A DNA stretch of 64,000 bases from Nitrospira sp. KM1 (GCF_011405515.1 NZ_AP022671.1:2232001-2296000); one strand, 5' to 3'. Numbered from the stretch's first letter, positions 17,883 through 28,346 are shown. Notes: a model not told the origin generated them from the letters alone. A program made the numbers and translations.

Positions 17883-18941
17883 TTAGACGCTAAGGAGACG
17901 AGCGACATCCTCCTTATTGGCCCGAACCGTTTTCGGTTGAACTGATATGCTCATGGCGGTGTCTGCGTCTTTGAGCCCATGACCGGTCAGCGTACACACG
18001 ACAGTCTCACCTTCCCGTAGGACGCCCTGCCGACTCAATACGGCCACACCGGCGACCGAGGCAGCCGATGCCGGTTCACAGAATACTCCCTCCGTTGCCG
18101 CTACCGCAGCATACGCTTGAAGAATGTCGTTATCACTCACGGCATCAATGGCGCCTGACGATTCCTTCACCACTGACAGAGCCGATTGCCAGCTCGCGGG
18201 ATTCCCGATCCGAATGGCCGTCGCCACGGTCTGAGGATCATCGACAATATGCCCCAACACAATCGGCGCGGCACCTGCCGCTTGGAATCCCATCATTCGC
18301 GGTGTTCGCGTCGTCTGATTGGCTGCCCGGTATTCCTGATACCCCTTCCAATATGCGGTAATGTTTCCGGCATTGCCCACCGGAAGAACATGCACGGCCG
18401 GGGCATCTCCCAACTGATCGCAAATTTCCATGGCTGCGGTTTTCTGGCCTTCGATGCGATACGGATTCAAGGAATTCACTAACTCGATATGGTGGGTTGC
18501 AGAGAGATCTTTGACGATGGAAAGGGCCTGATCGAAATTTCCGTCAATCTGGATCACGGTCGCCTGATGCATCATGGCTTGAGACAACTTGCCCATAGCA
18601 ATTTTCCCGGCCGGGATCAACACGTACACGGCCAATCCGGCCCGAGCGCCATACGCCGCTGCCGAGGCCGATGTATTGCCCGTCGATGCACAGATGACGG
18701 CGCGGGCTCCTGCTTCGATCGCTTTGGAAATCGCCAGGGTCATCCCCCGGTCCTTGAACGATCCTGTGGGGTTGGCCCCTTCAAACTTCAGATACAAATC
18801 GATCCCCGGTGCAATTTTCTTGGCGAGACGGCTTGCCCGGATGAGGGGAGTATTGCCCTCACCCAATGTCACTACCGGCGTCCGCTCCGTGACGGGGAGA
18901 AATTTCCTATACTCTTCGATGAGACCACGCCACTGATTCAT
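17883..18941 (-). CDS. thrC: Threonine synthase
   Basis: PLP enzyme that converts O-phosphohomoserine to threonine, 352 residues, the compact bacterial type without the long N-terminal domain. L-G-E-G-N-T-P-L precedes the PLP-lysine segment G-S-F-K-D-R-G near residue 62. S-T-G-N-T-S-A-S is the phosphate-binding loop and [10 protein letters not shown] the second glycine-rich loop. It starts five bases after hom and is followed by the ApgM-like gene. Because its substrate is phosphohomoserine, the cell must have a homoserine kinase activity, which this operon does not supply in recognised form. Confidence 0.96.
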   Translation of the reverse strand: MNQWRGLIEEYRKFLPVTERTPVVTLGEGNTPLIRASRLAKKIAPGIDLYLKFEGANPTGSFKDRGMTLAISKAIEAGARAVICASTGNTSASAAAYGARAGLAVYVLIPAGKIAMGKLSQAMMHQATVIQIDGNFDQALSIVKDLSATHHIELVNSLNPYRIEGQKTAAMEICDQLGDAPAVHVLPVGNAGNITAYWKGYQEYRAANQTTRTPRMMGFQAAGAAPIVLGHIVDDPQTVATAIRIGNPASWQSALSVVKESSGAIDAVSDNDILQAYAAVAATEGVFCEPASAASVAGVAVLSRQGVLREGETVVCTLTGHGLKDADTAMSISVQPKTVRANKEDVARLLSV

Positions 18942-18946
18942 GATCG

Positions 18947-20263
18947 CTACTCGTCCTTACCCTCGACGCGAATCAGCGTGGTAGGCTCGGACATGAATGG
19001 CATACGATTGATCTCTCGCAGTGCCGACTGGACGTCCCGCTCTTTGGCTACATGCGTCTTAATAACGATTGGCACTGTCTGTCCCTCCCGTCTGCCCTTT
19101 TGGAGCATCGAGGAAATGCTAATGTCGCACCGACCGAGTTCACCCGCGATATGGCCCAACACACCGGGGCGATCGAGCACCATGAATCGCATGTAGTAGA
19201 GTGAACTGATTTCTTCCATGGGGCGCATGCGAAGGGGACGGCGCTGGTCCTGCTGGAATGAGGCGGGCGGCACCCGACCCGCTCCACCTTTGATGAGATT
19301 GCGGGCAGTAGCTATAATGTCGCTGACGACCGCGCTCCCGGCAGCCAGGTCCCCGGCGCCTCGACCGCACAAGATTACATCACCCACGGCATCACCGACT
19401 AATTGAATGGCGTTATAGACACCTTCGATTTTCGCCAAAGGAGAATCGCTTGCCACCATCGTAGGATGGACTCGTGCCTCGACCTCCCCCTCCACCAACT
19501 TGGCAATGCCAAGCAGTTTGATGACGAACCCGAATTCGCGGGCCGATGCGATGTCATGTGGCGTAATGTGCGTAATCCCCTCGGTGTAGAGTTCTTTAAA
19601 GTTAATCGGGGTACCGAAGGCCAGATTGGCCAGCACTGCCAACTTATGCGCAGAGTCCGTTCCGGCGATATCGAATGTGGGATCGGCTTCGGCATATCCT
19701 GCCCGCTGGGCTTCGGCCAATGTCTCCGCAAATCCATGACCTTCATTGCTCATGCGGGAGAGAATATAATTCGAAGTTCCATTGATGATGCCGTAGATCG
19801 ATTGAATGGCATTGGCCGCCAGTCCCTCAGTCAGCGCACGGATAACGGGAATGCCTCCACCTACGCTGGCTTCAAATCCCAGATCCACCCCTTTGCGGGA
19901 TGACGCCTCGAACAGTTCCTCTCCGTGGAGTGCGAGGAGGGCTTTATTGGCCGTCACGACATGTTTGCCAGACGCAATGGCATCGGTGATCAGACGCTTG
20001 GCATAGTCGTATCCGCCGATGAGTTCGACGACGATGTCGACAGACGGATCGTTCAGGACTTGCTTGGCATCATTCACCAATACTCCTGGAGGAAGTTGGA
20101 TGCCGCGATCGCGTGTAATGTCCAGGTCTGCAATGCGGACCAGTTCAACGGGAACCCCGACACGCCGACGGATCAGCCTTGCATTCTCTAATATGATCCT
20201 TGCGACGCCGGACCCCACGGTGCCAAATCCGATGATGCCCACTCCGACCCGCCGGGCCATCAT
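18947..20263 (-). CDS. hom: Homoserine dehydrogenase with ACT domain
   Basis: NAD(P)H-dependent reduction of aspartate semialdehyde to homoserine. It has 438 residues: a Rossmann domain ([14 protein letters not shown]), a catalytic region with the [12 protein letters not shown] and [11 protein letters not shown] motifs and the conserved Glu/Asp/Lys set ([15 protein letters not shown]). A C-terminal ACT domain (about 358-430) begins [12 protein letters not shown]. The ACT domain suggests threonine feedback. The start codon overlaps the aminotransferase stop by four bases. Confidence 0.96.
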   Translation of the reverse strand: MMARRVGVGIIGFGTVGSGVARIILENARLIRRRVGVPVELVRIADLDITRDRGIQLPPGVLVNDAKQVLNDPSVDIVVELIGGYDYAKRLITDAIASGKHVVTANKALLALHGEELFEASSRKGVDLGFEASVGGGIPVIRALTEGLAANAIQSIYGIINGTSNYILSRMSNEGHGFAETLAEAQRAGYAEADPTFDIAGTDSAHKLAVLANLAFGTPINFKELYTEGITHITPHDIASAREFGFVIKLLGIAKLVEGEVEARVHPTMVASDSPLAKIEGVYNAIQLVGDAVGDVILCGRGAGDLAAGSAVVSDIIATARNLIKGGAGRVPPASFQQDQRRPLRMRPMEEISSLYYMRFMVLDRPGVLGHIAGELGRCDISISSMLQKGRREGQTVPIVIKTHVAKERDVQSALREINRMPFMSEPTTLIRVEGKDE

Positions 20264-21468
20264 TCCTCCTCTCCCTCAAGCTTCAGGGTCTTCCTGATTC
20301 CGCGTACGGCTTGACGGGTGCGGTGCTCGTTCTCGACCAAGGCGAATCTGACGTACTCATCTCCGCCTTCTCCGAACCCGATCCCAGGAGACACGGCCAC
20401 TTTGGCCTCCCGGAGAAGAAGTTTGGAAAACTCCAAAGACCCCATGTGACGATAGGGCAATGGTATCCGCGCCCAGACAAACATCGTGGCAAGCGGCTTA
20501 TTGACATTCCATCCGATACGGTTCAGGCCGCTGACAAGGACGTCGCGACGCTTTTGATAACGCTGGACCGTTTCCTTGACACACTCCTGTGGTCCATTCA
20601 AGGCAATCACACTGGCAATCTGAAGCGGTTGAAAAATTCCATAATCCAGATAGCTCTTGATCTTGGCCAGCGCGCCGACCACCTCGCGATTTCCCACACA
20701 GAACCCGACTCGCCAGCCCGGCATATTGTAGGCTTTCGATAAGGTATAAAATTCCACGCCTACATCCTTCGCTCCCTGCACCTGAAGAAAACTCGGGGCC
20801 TTGTACCCGTCGAACACGAGATCGGCGTAGGCCAGGTCGTGGATCACGATAACCTGGTGTTCCTTGGCAAATGCCACAATTTTTTTGAAAAACTCCAGGT
20901 CCGCGATGGCCGTGGTCGGATTATGTGGAAAGTTTATGACGAGGATGCGAGGCCGTGGAAACGTCTGGCGGTAGACTCGTTGAAGATCATCAAAAAAATC
21001 ACTGTCCTGACGCAGTTCGATACCACGCACTTCGCCGCCGGCAATGATGAAACTGTACATATGGATAGGGTACGTAGGCGTGGGGGTCAGCACAACGTCT
21101 CCCGGTCCAATCATGGCAAGGGATAAATGCGCCAGCCCTTCTTTGGATCCGATGGTGACGATAGCTTCGGATTCCGGATCGAGATCGACATCATAATTGC
21201 GCTTATACCAACCCGTGATGGCATGCCGCAGCTTCGTGATGCCTCGTGAGGCCGAATAGCGGTGGTTCCTTCCCTTCCTCGCCGCCTCCACCATCTTATC
21301 GACGATGTGTGAGGGCGTCGGCTGATCGGGGTTGCCCATTCCGAAATCTATAATGTCTTCGCCACGGTGACGAGCTTCGAGCTTCAGGCTTTGCACCTGG
21401 GCGAAGACGTACGGAGGAAGCCGTTTCAATCGATAAAAGTGATCTGAAAGTCCCATCGTGGACGCCAT
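20260..21468 (-). CDS. alaC: Class I/II aminotransferase, AlaC-like
   Basis: PLP-dependent transaminase of about 402 residues, close to glutamate-pyruvate aminotransferase AlaC. Landmarks are [12 protein letters not shown] near the start, N-F-P-H-N-P-T for carboxylate binding, and the PLP-lysine segment [13 protein letters not shown]. It is the first gene of the operon hom-thrC-ApgM-lysC-cimA and overlaps hom by four bases. In this setting it may supply alanine or another amino-group transfer; aspartate, alanine or LL-diaminopimelate specificity cannot be settled by eye. The ATG at 21468 is preferred; a TTG six codons earlier and an ATG four codons later are possible. Confidence 0.88.
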   Translation of the reverse strand: MASTMGLSDHFYRLKRLPPYVFAQVQSLKLEARHRGEDIIDFGMGNPDQPTPSHIVDKMVEAARKGRNHRYSASRGITKLRHAITGWYKRNYDVDLDPESEAIVTIGSKEGLAHLSLAMIGPGDVVLTPTPTYPIHMYSFIIAGGEVRGIELRQDSDFFDDLQRVYRQTFPRPRILVINFPHNPTTAIADLEFFKKIVAFAKEHQVIVIHDLAYADLVFDGYKAPSFLQVQGAKDVGVEFYTLSKAYNMPGWRVGFCVGNREVVGALAKIKSYLDYGIFQPLQIASVIALNGPQECVKETVQRYQKRRDVLVSGLNRIGWNVNKPLATMFVWARIPLPYRHMGSLEFSKLLLREAKVAVSPGIGFGEGGDEYVRFALVENEHRTRQAVRGIRKTLKLEGEEE

Positions 21469-21529
21469 CAAAGCGGTCTCGGTCAAGAGCGTATCCGTGG
21501 GTAAGACGTACCTGACCGCACGGGGGCCT

Positions 21530-21559
21530 ATTCTAATTGCGCCAGACCTGTCTAGTCAA
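21530..21559 (-). promoter_or_regulatory. Sigma-70-type promoter of the aspartate-family operon
   Basis: Minus strand TTGACT (21554-21559), an 18-base spacer, then TAGAAT (21530-21535). The predicted start near 21523 gives a leader of about 55 bases. No leader peptide or attenuator hairpin was recognised. Confidence 0.55.
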
Positions 21560-21738
21560 ATTGTCACGTGTTTCTGTGGGGTTCCACCAACCAGATCGGA
21601 TGACAGGTCAAACACTGCCTGCGATAAGTCTGGGGTCTCTTTCTTGCCCATTCTGAACGATTTCTGTTACAACAGCCTCGACTGCTTTCTTTTCTTCGCC
21701 CCGACCCGATTTTCTTGCCGCATAGGTATGGAGGATTC

Positions 21739-22452
21739 ATGCCGAGACTCGGTGTTAACATCGATCATGTTGCGACCCTTCGTCAGGCGCGCGGAGGACA
21801 CGAACCGGACCCCGTTGCCGCTGCCGTTCTCGTCGAACTGGCCGGAGCAGATGGGATCGTCGTTCATCTGAGAGAAGACCGACGCCATATTCAGGATCGC
21901 GACCTACGCCTGCTCCGCGACTCAATTCACACCAAGCTGGACCTCGAAATGGCGGCTGAAGAGACGATGGCGAAAATCGCCCTATCGATCAAACCCGATA
22001 TGGTCACGCTCGTTCCGGAGCGCCGGCAGGAGCTGACGACGGAAGGCGGCTTGGATGTCGCAACACATAAGGACCGCGTGCAGCACATCGTTACCATGCT
22101 CCACCAAGGCGGCATTCCCGTCAGTCTTTTCATCGAACCGGATCTCGCTTTGGTCAAGGCCGCCCACAAAGTTTCAGCCGATTTCGTCGAACTACATACG
22201 GGACGTTACGCCAACGCCAAACGGGCGAAGGAAGCCGACGGGGAGTTCGAAGCCATCACTCAGGCCGCCAAGCTCGCGTATAAGTTGGGGCTAGGGGTGA
22301 ATGCCGGCCATGGACTGAATTATCAAAACGTCAAACGGCTTACACACATTCCAGAGATTGTGGAATATAACATCGGACACAGCATCATTGCCCGATCGGT
22401 ACTCATCGGACTTGATCGAGCCGTCACCGAAATGAAGGCATTATTGGCCTGA
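21739..22452 (+). CDS. pdxJ: Pyridoxine 5'-phosphate synthase
   Basis: Condenses 1-deoxyxylulose 5-phosphate with 3-amino-2-oxopropyl phosphate in vitamin B6 synthesis. It has 237 residues, a TIM barrel with family motifs [16 protein letters not shown] at the N-terminus, [11 protein letters not shown] and G-H-G-L-N-Y-Q-N near the C-terminus. The ATG at 21739 is preceded by GGAGG at six bases. It is divergent from the transaminase-threonine operon, whose enzymes need PLP, and starts a rightward set with the NAD(P)HX-repair gene. Length is typical. Confidence 0.97.
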   Translation: MPRLGVNIDHVATLRQARGGHEPDPVAAAVLVELAGADGIVVHLREDRRHIQDRDLRLLRDSIHTKLDLEMAAEETMAKIALSIKPDMVTLVPERRQELTTEGGLDVATHKDRVQHIVTMLHQGGIPVSLFIEPDLALVKAAHKVSADFVELHTGRYANAKRAKEADGEFEAITQAAKLAYKLGLGVNAGHGLNYQNVKRLTHIPEIVEYNIGHSIIARSVLIGLDRAVTEMKALLA

Positions 22453-22494
22453 CCACGTCTCATTGACATCCTTTCCTATAACGACGGCCTTTTT

Positions 22495-24042
22495 ATGAAA
22501 CTTGTTTCAGCTGAACAGATGCGGGAACTGGATCACCGTACCATATCGGAAGCAGGCATCCCCGGAACGGTTCTCATGGAACGGGCTGGCGAACGGGTAG
22601 TGGAAATCCTATTGCTGCGGTATGGGCCGCTCAAAGGAAAAGTCGTCACCATTTTCTGTGGCAAGGGAAACAATGGAGGGGATGGCCTCGTCGTCGCCCG
22701 CCTGCTCCGTCGTCATCACGCACAGAGCAAGGTACTCCTCGTAGGAATAGCGTCAGATCTGAGCAAGGATGCCGGCGCAATGTATCGCCGGCTGATCCGT
22801 AGCGCCGGCAAATCCGCTGTCGTTCAGTTCAGAGATAATTCGCGAGCTCGAGAACTTTTATCTTCCAGCGATCTCGTCATTGACGCACTCCTCGGCACTG
22901 GTCTTTCAACCGAAGTCGTAAGCGACTTTCGTGCAGCGATCGAGCTGATGAACTCCAGCAGACGGCCCATCATCGCAGTCGACATTCCTTCTGGAATACA
23001 CGCCGACACCGGTGCTGTTTTGGGAACAGCTGTTCGAGCCTCTCTCACCATAACGTTCGGCCTACCCAAAAGAGGCCTGTATATCGGCAGCGGGATTGAC
23101 CACACCGGCTCTGTTCTGGTAGCCGACATTGGAATCCCCACACCCTTTGTCGATAGCGTCGCCACACAGGAATTCCTGATAACTCAGGATGCGGCCTCGC
23201 AAGGGGTGCCCTTTAGAAGTCTATCCTCACACAAGGGAACGTTCGGACATGCCGGGATAATTGCCGGATCGGTTGGCAAGACGGGCGCTGCGGCCTTGAC
23301 GGCACAGGCTGCCCTAAGAATGGGGACCGGACTTGTGACGGTGGCGACTCCAAGCAGCATCAACGACGTGTTGGAAGCCAAGCTTCTCGAAGTCATGACC
23401 GTCCCGCTGCCCGAAACGTCTGCCCGAACTCTGGCCCGATCCGCATTCAAGCGATTAGAATCGTTTATAAAAGCGAGGGATGCCATTGCCATAGGGCCCG
23501 GTCTGTCTACCCATGAGGAGACGAGGGGGTTGATTCAGGAATTGGTGCCGAAATTGGACCGACCATCTGTCCTTGACGCCGATGCACTGAATGCTGTGGC
23601 AGGTCGGAGTACTCTGCTCAAACAATGCAAAGTTCCTCCGGTGCTGACCCCACATCCCGGTGAAATGGCGCGTCTGTCCGGATCGACGGTGCAATCGGTG
23701 AATGCCGATCGCATTGGCACTGCCAGACGATTCGCCGCCGAGTTCGGTTGCATCATGGTTCTGAAAGGCGCAAGGACAGTCCTTTCGCGTCACGATGGAA
23801 CCATCGCCATCTGTCCGACAGGCAATCCCGGCATGGCCACAGCCGGCACGGGCGATGTGTTAACGGGGATGATCGCTGGCTTGTTGGCCCAAGGGATCGA
23901 GCCATGGCAGGGAGCCTGTTCAGCGGTCTACTTTCATGGTCTCGCCGGCGATCTCGCGTCAGCCAAGTTGGGACAGGCAGGAATGTTGGCCGGCGACCTT
24001 CTAGACCGCATTCCTGATGCACTTCTCTCAGCACATGCGTAG
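22495..24042 (+). CDS. nnr: Bifunctional NAD(P)H-hydrate epimerase / ADP-dependent dehydratase
   Basis: Repairs hydrated NAD(P)H. The 515-residue protein fuses an N-terminal YjeF epimerase domain (about 1-215; G-K-G-N-N-G-G-D-G-L-V-V, D-A-L-L-G-T-G-L and D-I-P-S-G-I) with a C-terminal ribokinase-like dehydratase (about 230-510). The second domain has G-H-A-G-I-I-A-G-S, L-T-P-H-P-G-E-M and the catalytic G-T-G-D-V-L-T-G loop. It is 42 bases after pdxJ and overlaps tsaE by eight bases; this pairing with tsaE is common. No Shine-Dalgarno motif precedes the ATG, only a T-rich stretch. Confidence 0.95.
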   Translation: MKLVSAEQMRELDHRTISEAGIPGTVLMERAGERVVEILLLRYGPLKGKVVTIFCGKGNNGGDGLVVARLLRRHHAQSKVLLVGIASDLSKDAGAMYRRLIRSAGKSAVVQFRDNSRARELLSSSDLVIDALLGTGLSTEVVSDFRAAIELMNSSRRPIIAVDIPSGIHADTGAVLGTAVRASLTITFGLPKRGLYIGSGIDHTGSVLVADIGIPTPFVDSVATQEFLITQDAASQGVPFRSLSSHKGTFGHAGIIAGSVGKTGAAALTAQAALRMGTGLVTVATPSSINDVLEAKLLEVMTVPLPETSARTLARSAFKRLESFIKARDAIAIGPGLSTHEETRGLIQELVPKLDRPSVLDADALNAVAGRSTLLKQCKVPPVLTPHPGEMARLSGSTVQSVNADRIGTARRFAAEFGCIMVLKGARTVLSRHDGTIAICPTGNPGMATAGTGDVLTGMIAGLLAQGIEPWQGACSAVYFHGLAGDLASAKLGQAGMLAGDLLDRIPDALLSAHA

Positions 24043-24631
24043 ACCCGCGTTGAGACGTCGCCCCAGACGACGATCCCGTCCCGCTCGATCTTTTCGATCC
24101 CTATTGACCGCTTCGTCCTGGGAACTTGAGTCTCGAAATGCCAGGGAGACGGATCGCCTCGGTGTGGCTATTGGCCGAGCGCTGAAAGGAGGAGAGACCC
24201 TCGCGTTATTTGGCCAACTCGGAGCCGGGAAAACCGCACTGGTGAAAGGAATCGCCAAGGGGATCGGGTCCGATACATCACGCGTCAGTAGTCCCACCTT
24301 CGTGTTCATCAATGAATACGGCGGACGGCTTCCTCTCGCCCACGTCGACCTATACCGTACTGAATCCCTTCACCAGGTCGAGTCCACAGGCATTCAAGAT
24401 CACTGGATTGGAAATACGGTTGTGGCAATTGAATGGGCTGATAAAGGATTGCAGCTGTTACCAGATGACCGTCTTGAAATTGAGTTGCGCCACAATTCCA
24501 TACGGAGTAGAACCGTTCGACTACATGCGACCGGCCGTCTCGCGGCCAGACTGCTGCGGCGAGCCAAGGAACTCCATCGCCGATCCACATCCGTGGGACG
24601 GGGACAGAGGAAGAAGACCCTGCCGTCATGA
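24035..24631 (+). CDS. tsaE: tRNA t6A biosynthesis ATPase TsaE
   Basis: ATPase partner of TsaB/TsaD in making N6-threonylcarbamoyladenosine at tRNA position 37. It has 198 residues with an unusually Arg-rich N-terminal tail of about 30 residues. The P-loop is F-G-Q-L-G-A-G-K-T-A-L-V-K-G, followed by V-S-S-P-T-F-V-F-I-N-E-Y and H-V-D-L-Y-R, then I-E-W-A-D-K, all typical. The ATG at 24035 overlaps the end of the NAD(P)HX-repair gene; another ATG at 24017 would add six residues. The C-terminal basic extension is also longer than in E. coli. Confidence 0.93.
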   Translation: MRRPALRRRPRRRSRPARSFRSLLTASSWELESRNARETDRLGVAIGRALKGGETLALFGQLGAGKTALVKGIAKGIGSDTSRVSSPTFVFINEYGGRLPLAHVDLYRTESLHQVESTGIQDHWIGNTVVAIEWADKGLQLLPDDRLEIELRHNSIRSRTVRLHATGRLAARLLRRAKELHRRSTSVGRGQRKKTLPS

Positions 24632-24963
24632 TACGACTGATTCTCGTAGGAATTTTACTTCTGTTGTGCCTGGCATTCTTTCTTCAAAACCAGGAGCAAG
24701 AGGTTACCCTCCGTTACTTCTTCGGCCTGTTTGAAGCGTCCGCTCCGATTTATAAGCCGATACTCGCAGGTTTTGCGGTCGGTCTGCTCGTGGCAGGCAT
24801 ACTCCTCTTTCCTCCCTGGGTTCGAGGGCGTATTGAGCTGCGTCGAAAAACCAAGGCCCTTCAGGAAGCAGAAGTGGACCTGGAAAGACTTCGACATGAG
24901 ATAGAACGGATGACGGGAAAACTGTCTCCGCCGCCTCCCGGAGACGGCATCCTCAGAGAATGA
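24628..24963 (+). CDS. LapA-domain (DUF1049) membrane protein
   Basis: Protein of 111 residues with two hydrophobic segments (about 1-18 and 40-62) around a short loop containing N-Q-E-Q-E-V-T-L-R-Y-F-F-G. That matches the LapA/LapB-type DUF1049 pattern of an inner-membrane hairpin followed by a cytoplasmic coiled coil (about 70-100, Leu/Glu/Arg rich). LapA in E. coli helps link lipopolysaccharide synthesis control to LapB; whether this homologue does so is unknown. Its ATG overlaps the tsaE stop by four bases (ATGA), and mutS begins 12 bases later. Confidence 0.8.
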   Translation: MIRLILVGILLLLCLAFFLQNQEQEVTLRYFFGLFEASAPIYKPILAGFAVGLLVAGILLFPPWVRGRIELRRKTKALQEAEVDLERLRHEIERMTGKLSPPPPGDGILRE

Positions 24964-24975
24964 CCCAGTGACCCG

Positions 24976-27612
24976 ATGACACACAGCGACGCAAGTCCTC
25001 TCATCCGGCAGTACCGTGAGATCAAACGCGGCTATCCCGATAGTGTGCTGTTCTTTCGCGTCGGGGATTTTTACGAAATGTTTGACGAAGACGCTCGAGA
25101 GGCTTCACGTCTTCTCTCGATTGCACTGACATCACGGGACAAGAGCAGCACCGACCCTGTGCCGCTCTGCGGCATTCCTTATCATGCGTCCCAGGGCTAC
25201 ATCGCCAAACTCTTGAAGGCTGGGCGGACCGTCGCGCTGTGCGAGCAAGTGGAGGATCCTAAGTCTGCCAAAGGTTTAGTGCGACGTGAAGTCGTCCGTC
25301 TTTACACACCAGGCACATTGGTAGACACGGAATTTTTGTCTCCGAGCGAATCGAACTTTCTGACCGCCATATGTCGCTCGAGTCGTTCTGCGGCTGACGG
25401 CCATTTTCTGTGGGGTCTAGCAGGACTGGATGTCTCCACAGGTGAATTCTGGGTGATGGAGTTTGGAGGAATCGCAGGTACCGCGCAGATGCTTGACGAA
25501 CTGGTACGCGTGGAACCTCGGGAGGTTCTCTATCCGGAATCGGCACAATCGATCCTGTCATTCGTCACGGATCTGCGTGGTATCAAGGTGTGCCCTCAGC
25601 CCGCCACGAAGTTCAATGCTGAACATGCATCCATCACCCTCCAAACCCACTTCCAAGTTCATTCCCTCGACGGATTTGGGTGTCAGGGCCTCACCGTTGC
25701 ACTAGGCTCGGCCGGTGCCGTGTGGCAGTATTTTCGAGAAACCCAGCCGACGGCTTCTTTCGATCATGTTCGCCGTGTGCAACGACGATGGAATCATGAC
25801 GCCATGCACCTGGATCAGGCAACAATTCGTAACCTTGAACTGGTGCGCCCGCTCAACGGTGATCAGCCTGGAGTTGAACGAGGGAAAACCGTCCTATCGG
25901 TGTTGGACCGCACGGTGACGTCAATGGGCGGCCGCCTTCTGCGTGACTGGCTTCTCCGGCCATTACTTGATCGGGAGGCCATTCAGCGACGACTCGATGC
26001 TGTGGCGGAACTTAAGAATGCCGTTCCTCAACGCGTAGCCATTCGAACTATTTTGCGCTCTGTGCAGGACATAGCGAGGTTGAGCAGCCGCATGACGCTT
26101 CGCGCCGCTGGGCCTCGGGAATGCATTGCGCTCAAAGAATCGCTGAGCACCCTGCCCGAATTGCGCGCTCAGCTCGAGACTTTCAATTCCTCCCTACTCA
26201 CGACGCTTCGTGATCAGTGGGACGACTGCCGGGATATATCCACGTTGATCGAGGATGCGATTCACCCTGAGGCTCCGCTCGTACTCCGAGACGGGAATAT
26301 CATCCGTGAGGGATACCACGGCGCAGTCGATGATTTGCGTAAAACCCGCGTTGAAGGCAAAGAATGGATTGCCGCCTTGGAGGCGAGAGAGCGGAACAGG
26401 ACCGGGATCGATTCGTTGAAAATCCGCTATAATCAAGTATTCGGCTACTATATCGAGATCACCAAGGCCAACCTGCAGAAAGTTCCTCCTGACTATTCCC
26501 GCAAGCAGACGCTCGTCAATGCCGAACGATTCATGACGCATGAGCTGAGCGAACTGGAACGGCGGGTCACCGGATCAGAGGCGCAATTAGCGAGCCTCGA
26601 AGAAGAGCTTTTCGGACAGGTACGTGACCGTATTGCTCGCGAGGTCTCTCGGCTCCAATCCATGTCCGGATTACTTGCAACCGTTGACGTGTTGACTGGC
26701 CTAGCTGAAGCCGCCGCTCTCGGTCGCTATGTGCAACCGACGGTCGACAATTCAGATGTGATTGCCATTGTTGACGGTCGTCATCCGGTCGTCGAATCGC
26801 TTAATCACGAGCAGATGTTTGTGGCCAACGACACCAGGCTCGACGGAAACGATAATCGACTTCTCATTCTCACCGGACCTAATATGGCGGGGAAGAGCAC
26901 GTATCTCCGGCAAGTCGCCCTGATAGTCCTCCTGGCACAAATAGGGAGTTTCGTCCCCGCAACGGAAGCGCGGATCGGTCTTGCGGACCGAGTCTTCACA
27001 CGCGTGGGAGCGTCGGATAATCTGGCGGGTGGACAGAGCACGTTTATGGTCGAGATGACCGAAAGTGCTCATATCCTGAACTCTGCGACGAACCGCAGCC
27101 TGATTCTCCTTGACGAAATTGGTCGTGGCACGAGTACCTACGATGGTTTAAGCATCGCCTGGGCAATAGCCGAATATATTCATGACCAACACTACCTAGG
27201 CGCACGAACGCTCTTTGCCACTCATTACCATGAGATGACTCAACTTGAGTCACTACGTGATGGAATCAAAAATTACAGGGTGGCCGTCCGGGAACAGGAC
27301 GGAGATGTAGTATTTCTCAGAAAGATTATGCCGGGAGGAGCCGACCGAAGCTACGGCATCCATGTGGCGAAATTGGCCGGTCTCCCAGGCCCTGTGATCA
27401 CCCGAGCGCAAGAGGTGCTTACCCGACTTGAGCAGCCAGATTCTTCGTCCGAGAGCACGACGACACCCCTCCAGCATGACGACCGAAGGACTCTCCCCCA
27501 GCCACACTCTGTCATTGACGAAGTTCGACAGATCGACTTGTTTTCTATGACACCGCTCGATGCGCTGAATCGTCTAGCGGAACTTCAGAAGCGTGTCACA
27601 CAACCTCAATAA
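24976..27612 (+). CDS. mutS: DNA mismatch repair protein MutS
   Basis: Recognises mismatches and recruits MutL. It has 878 residues with the N-terminal mismatch-binding domain carrying the F-Y-E motif in G-D-F-Y-E-M-F near residue 36. Connector, lever and clamp domains follow, then an ABC-type ATPase with Walker A G-P-N-M-A-G-K-S-T near 640, signature-like S-T-F-M-V-E-M-T and Walker B L-I-L-L-D-E-I-G-R-G-T-S-T-Y-D. Length and motifs are those of MutS1. MutL is not in the window. A hairpin terminator for the facing gene follows the stop by about 15 bases. Confidence 0.97.
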   Translation: MTHSDASPLIRQYREIKRGYPDSVLFFRVGDFYEMFDEDAREASRLLSIALTSRDKSSTDPVPLCGIPYHASQGYIAKLLKAGRTVALCEQVEDPKSAKGLVRREVVRLYTPGTLVDTEFLSPSESNFLTAICRSSRSAADGHFLWGLAGLDVSTGEFWVMEFGGIAGTAQMLDELVRVEPREVLYPESAQSILSFVTDLRGIKVCPQPATKFNAEHASITLQTHFQVHSLDGFGCQGLTVALGSAGAVWQYFRETQPTASFDHVRRVQRRWNHDAMHLDQATIRNLELVRPLNGDQPGVERGKTVLSVLDRTVTSMGGRLLRDWLLRPLLDREAIQRRLDAVAELKNAVPQRVAIRTILRSVQDIARLSSRMTLRAAGPRECIALKESLSTLPELRAQLETFNSSLLTTLRDQWDDCRDISTLIEDAIHPEAPLVLRDGNIIREGYHGAVDDLRKTRVEGKEWIAALEARERNRTGIDSLKIRYNQVFGYYIEITKANLQKVPPDYSRKQTLVNAERFMTHELSELERRVTGSEAQLASLEEELFGQVRDRIAREVSRLQSMSGLLATVDVLTGLAEAAALGRYVQPTVDNSDVIAIVDGRHPVVESLNHEQMFVANDTRLDGNDNRLLILTGPNMAGKSTYLRQVALIVLLAQIGSFVPATEARIGLADRVFTRVGASDNLAGGQSTFMVEMTESAHILNSATNRSLILLDEIGRGTSTYDGLSIAWAIAEYIHDQHYLGARTLFATHYHEMTQLESLRDGIKNYRVAVREQDGDVVFLRKIMPGGADRSYGIHVAKLAGLPGPVITRAQEVLTRLEQPDSSSESTTTPLQHDDRRTLPQPHSVIDEVRQIDLFSMTPLDALNRLAELQKRVTQPQ

Positions 27613-27622
27613 TTCATTCACC

Positions 27623-27655
27623 AAAAAAAACGGCCGCTCAGACTAGAGCGGCCGT
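27623..27655 (-). terminator. Intrinsic terminator, minus strand (possibly bidirectional)
   Basis: A perfect ten-base stem, ACGGCCGCTC/GAGCGGCCGT (27630-27639 and 27646-27655), with a six-base loop, followed on the minus strand by eight T residues. It ends the two-gene secreted-protein operon; the stem also lies just after mutS but lacks a T-run in that direction. Confidence 0.88.
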
Positions 27656-27680
27656 CTCCTCAACGCATCTGATTCTATGC

Positions 27681-28346
27681 TTATTTTCCTTCGTTGTACT
27701 TTGCCGTCCAAGGCACCAGACCCGCGAGGGGCTTACCACCTGGAAGCAATACGTCATACTGCATCGGCAACAGCGCTCCATCTGGAGTCTTCGGGGAAGT
27801 ATTCAACTTTTGGATCGCAGCATAACAACCGGTATCAGTTACCTGGTTCTTTCCTTGGCATTCCTTCAGCCGAAGGGCAGAGATGCTCACAGTTTTCCCC
27901 GGAGTCCCTGCGTTTTCAGGAAGCTTTTTCACAGAAGAGATCACACGATGGTTCTGCTCGGTTTCCGTCACCGTAAACTCGATCAGATCCGTCGTGCTGC
28001 CTGGAGGCACTTCCTTAGCTGCTGCAGGGCCTGCGTGAACACGACCCATTTTCTTTAATTCTTCCCATGCCCCCTTGTCAGCATAGAACTTGAGATTTTT
28101 ACCAGGATGAATCTTTTGCCAAAATAGACCGCTCTCGGCATTACCACCAAATACGGCAACATTGATCCAAACAGCCTCGTCGTACGGATCAAGGACGATA
28201 ACCCGCCCCTGGAGCGTAGTCGGTTTGCTCATATCGCCCCACTCGAAGCGTTCTTGAAATGATTCAATAGCCATAGCGGTGGAGGCCACGGAGCCCACCA
28301 GCGCAACTGCTGCCGCGACGGCCCAACCTCTGGTATGAAACTTCAT
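27681..28346 (-). CDS. Secreted protein of unknown function (larger member of a pair)
   Basis: Not recognised. 221 residues. The ATG at 28346 is preceded by AAGGAGG, and the N-terminus is a clear Sec signal peptide (K-F-H-T-R-G, hydrophobic core, A-M-A before I-E-S). The mature part starts with a T-L-Q-G-R-V segment followed by acidic and aromatic residues, and later has a Lys/Cys-containing half with C-Q-G-K-N...G-C-Y-A that may hold one disulfide. It lies 58 bases after the second secreted gene and ends in a strong terminator. The strong ribosome site and isolated operon suggest high expression; function cannot be inferred. Confidence 0.75.
   Translation of the reverse strand: MKFHTRGWAVAAAVALVGSVASTAMAIESFQERFEWGDMSKPTTLQGRVIVLDPYDEAVWINVAVFGGNAESGLFWQKIHPGKNLKFYADKGAWEELKKMGRVHAGPAAAKEVPPGSTTDLIEFTVTETEQNHRVISSVKKLPENAGTPGKTVSISALRLKECQGKNQVTDTGCYAAIQKLNTSPKTPDGALLPMQYDVLLPGGKPLAGLVPWTAKYNEGK

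Noticed and set aside
18489-19196. Open frame of about 235 codons on the plus strand
   Set aside because: Antisense to thrC and hom across their junction; no recognisable protein features.
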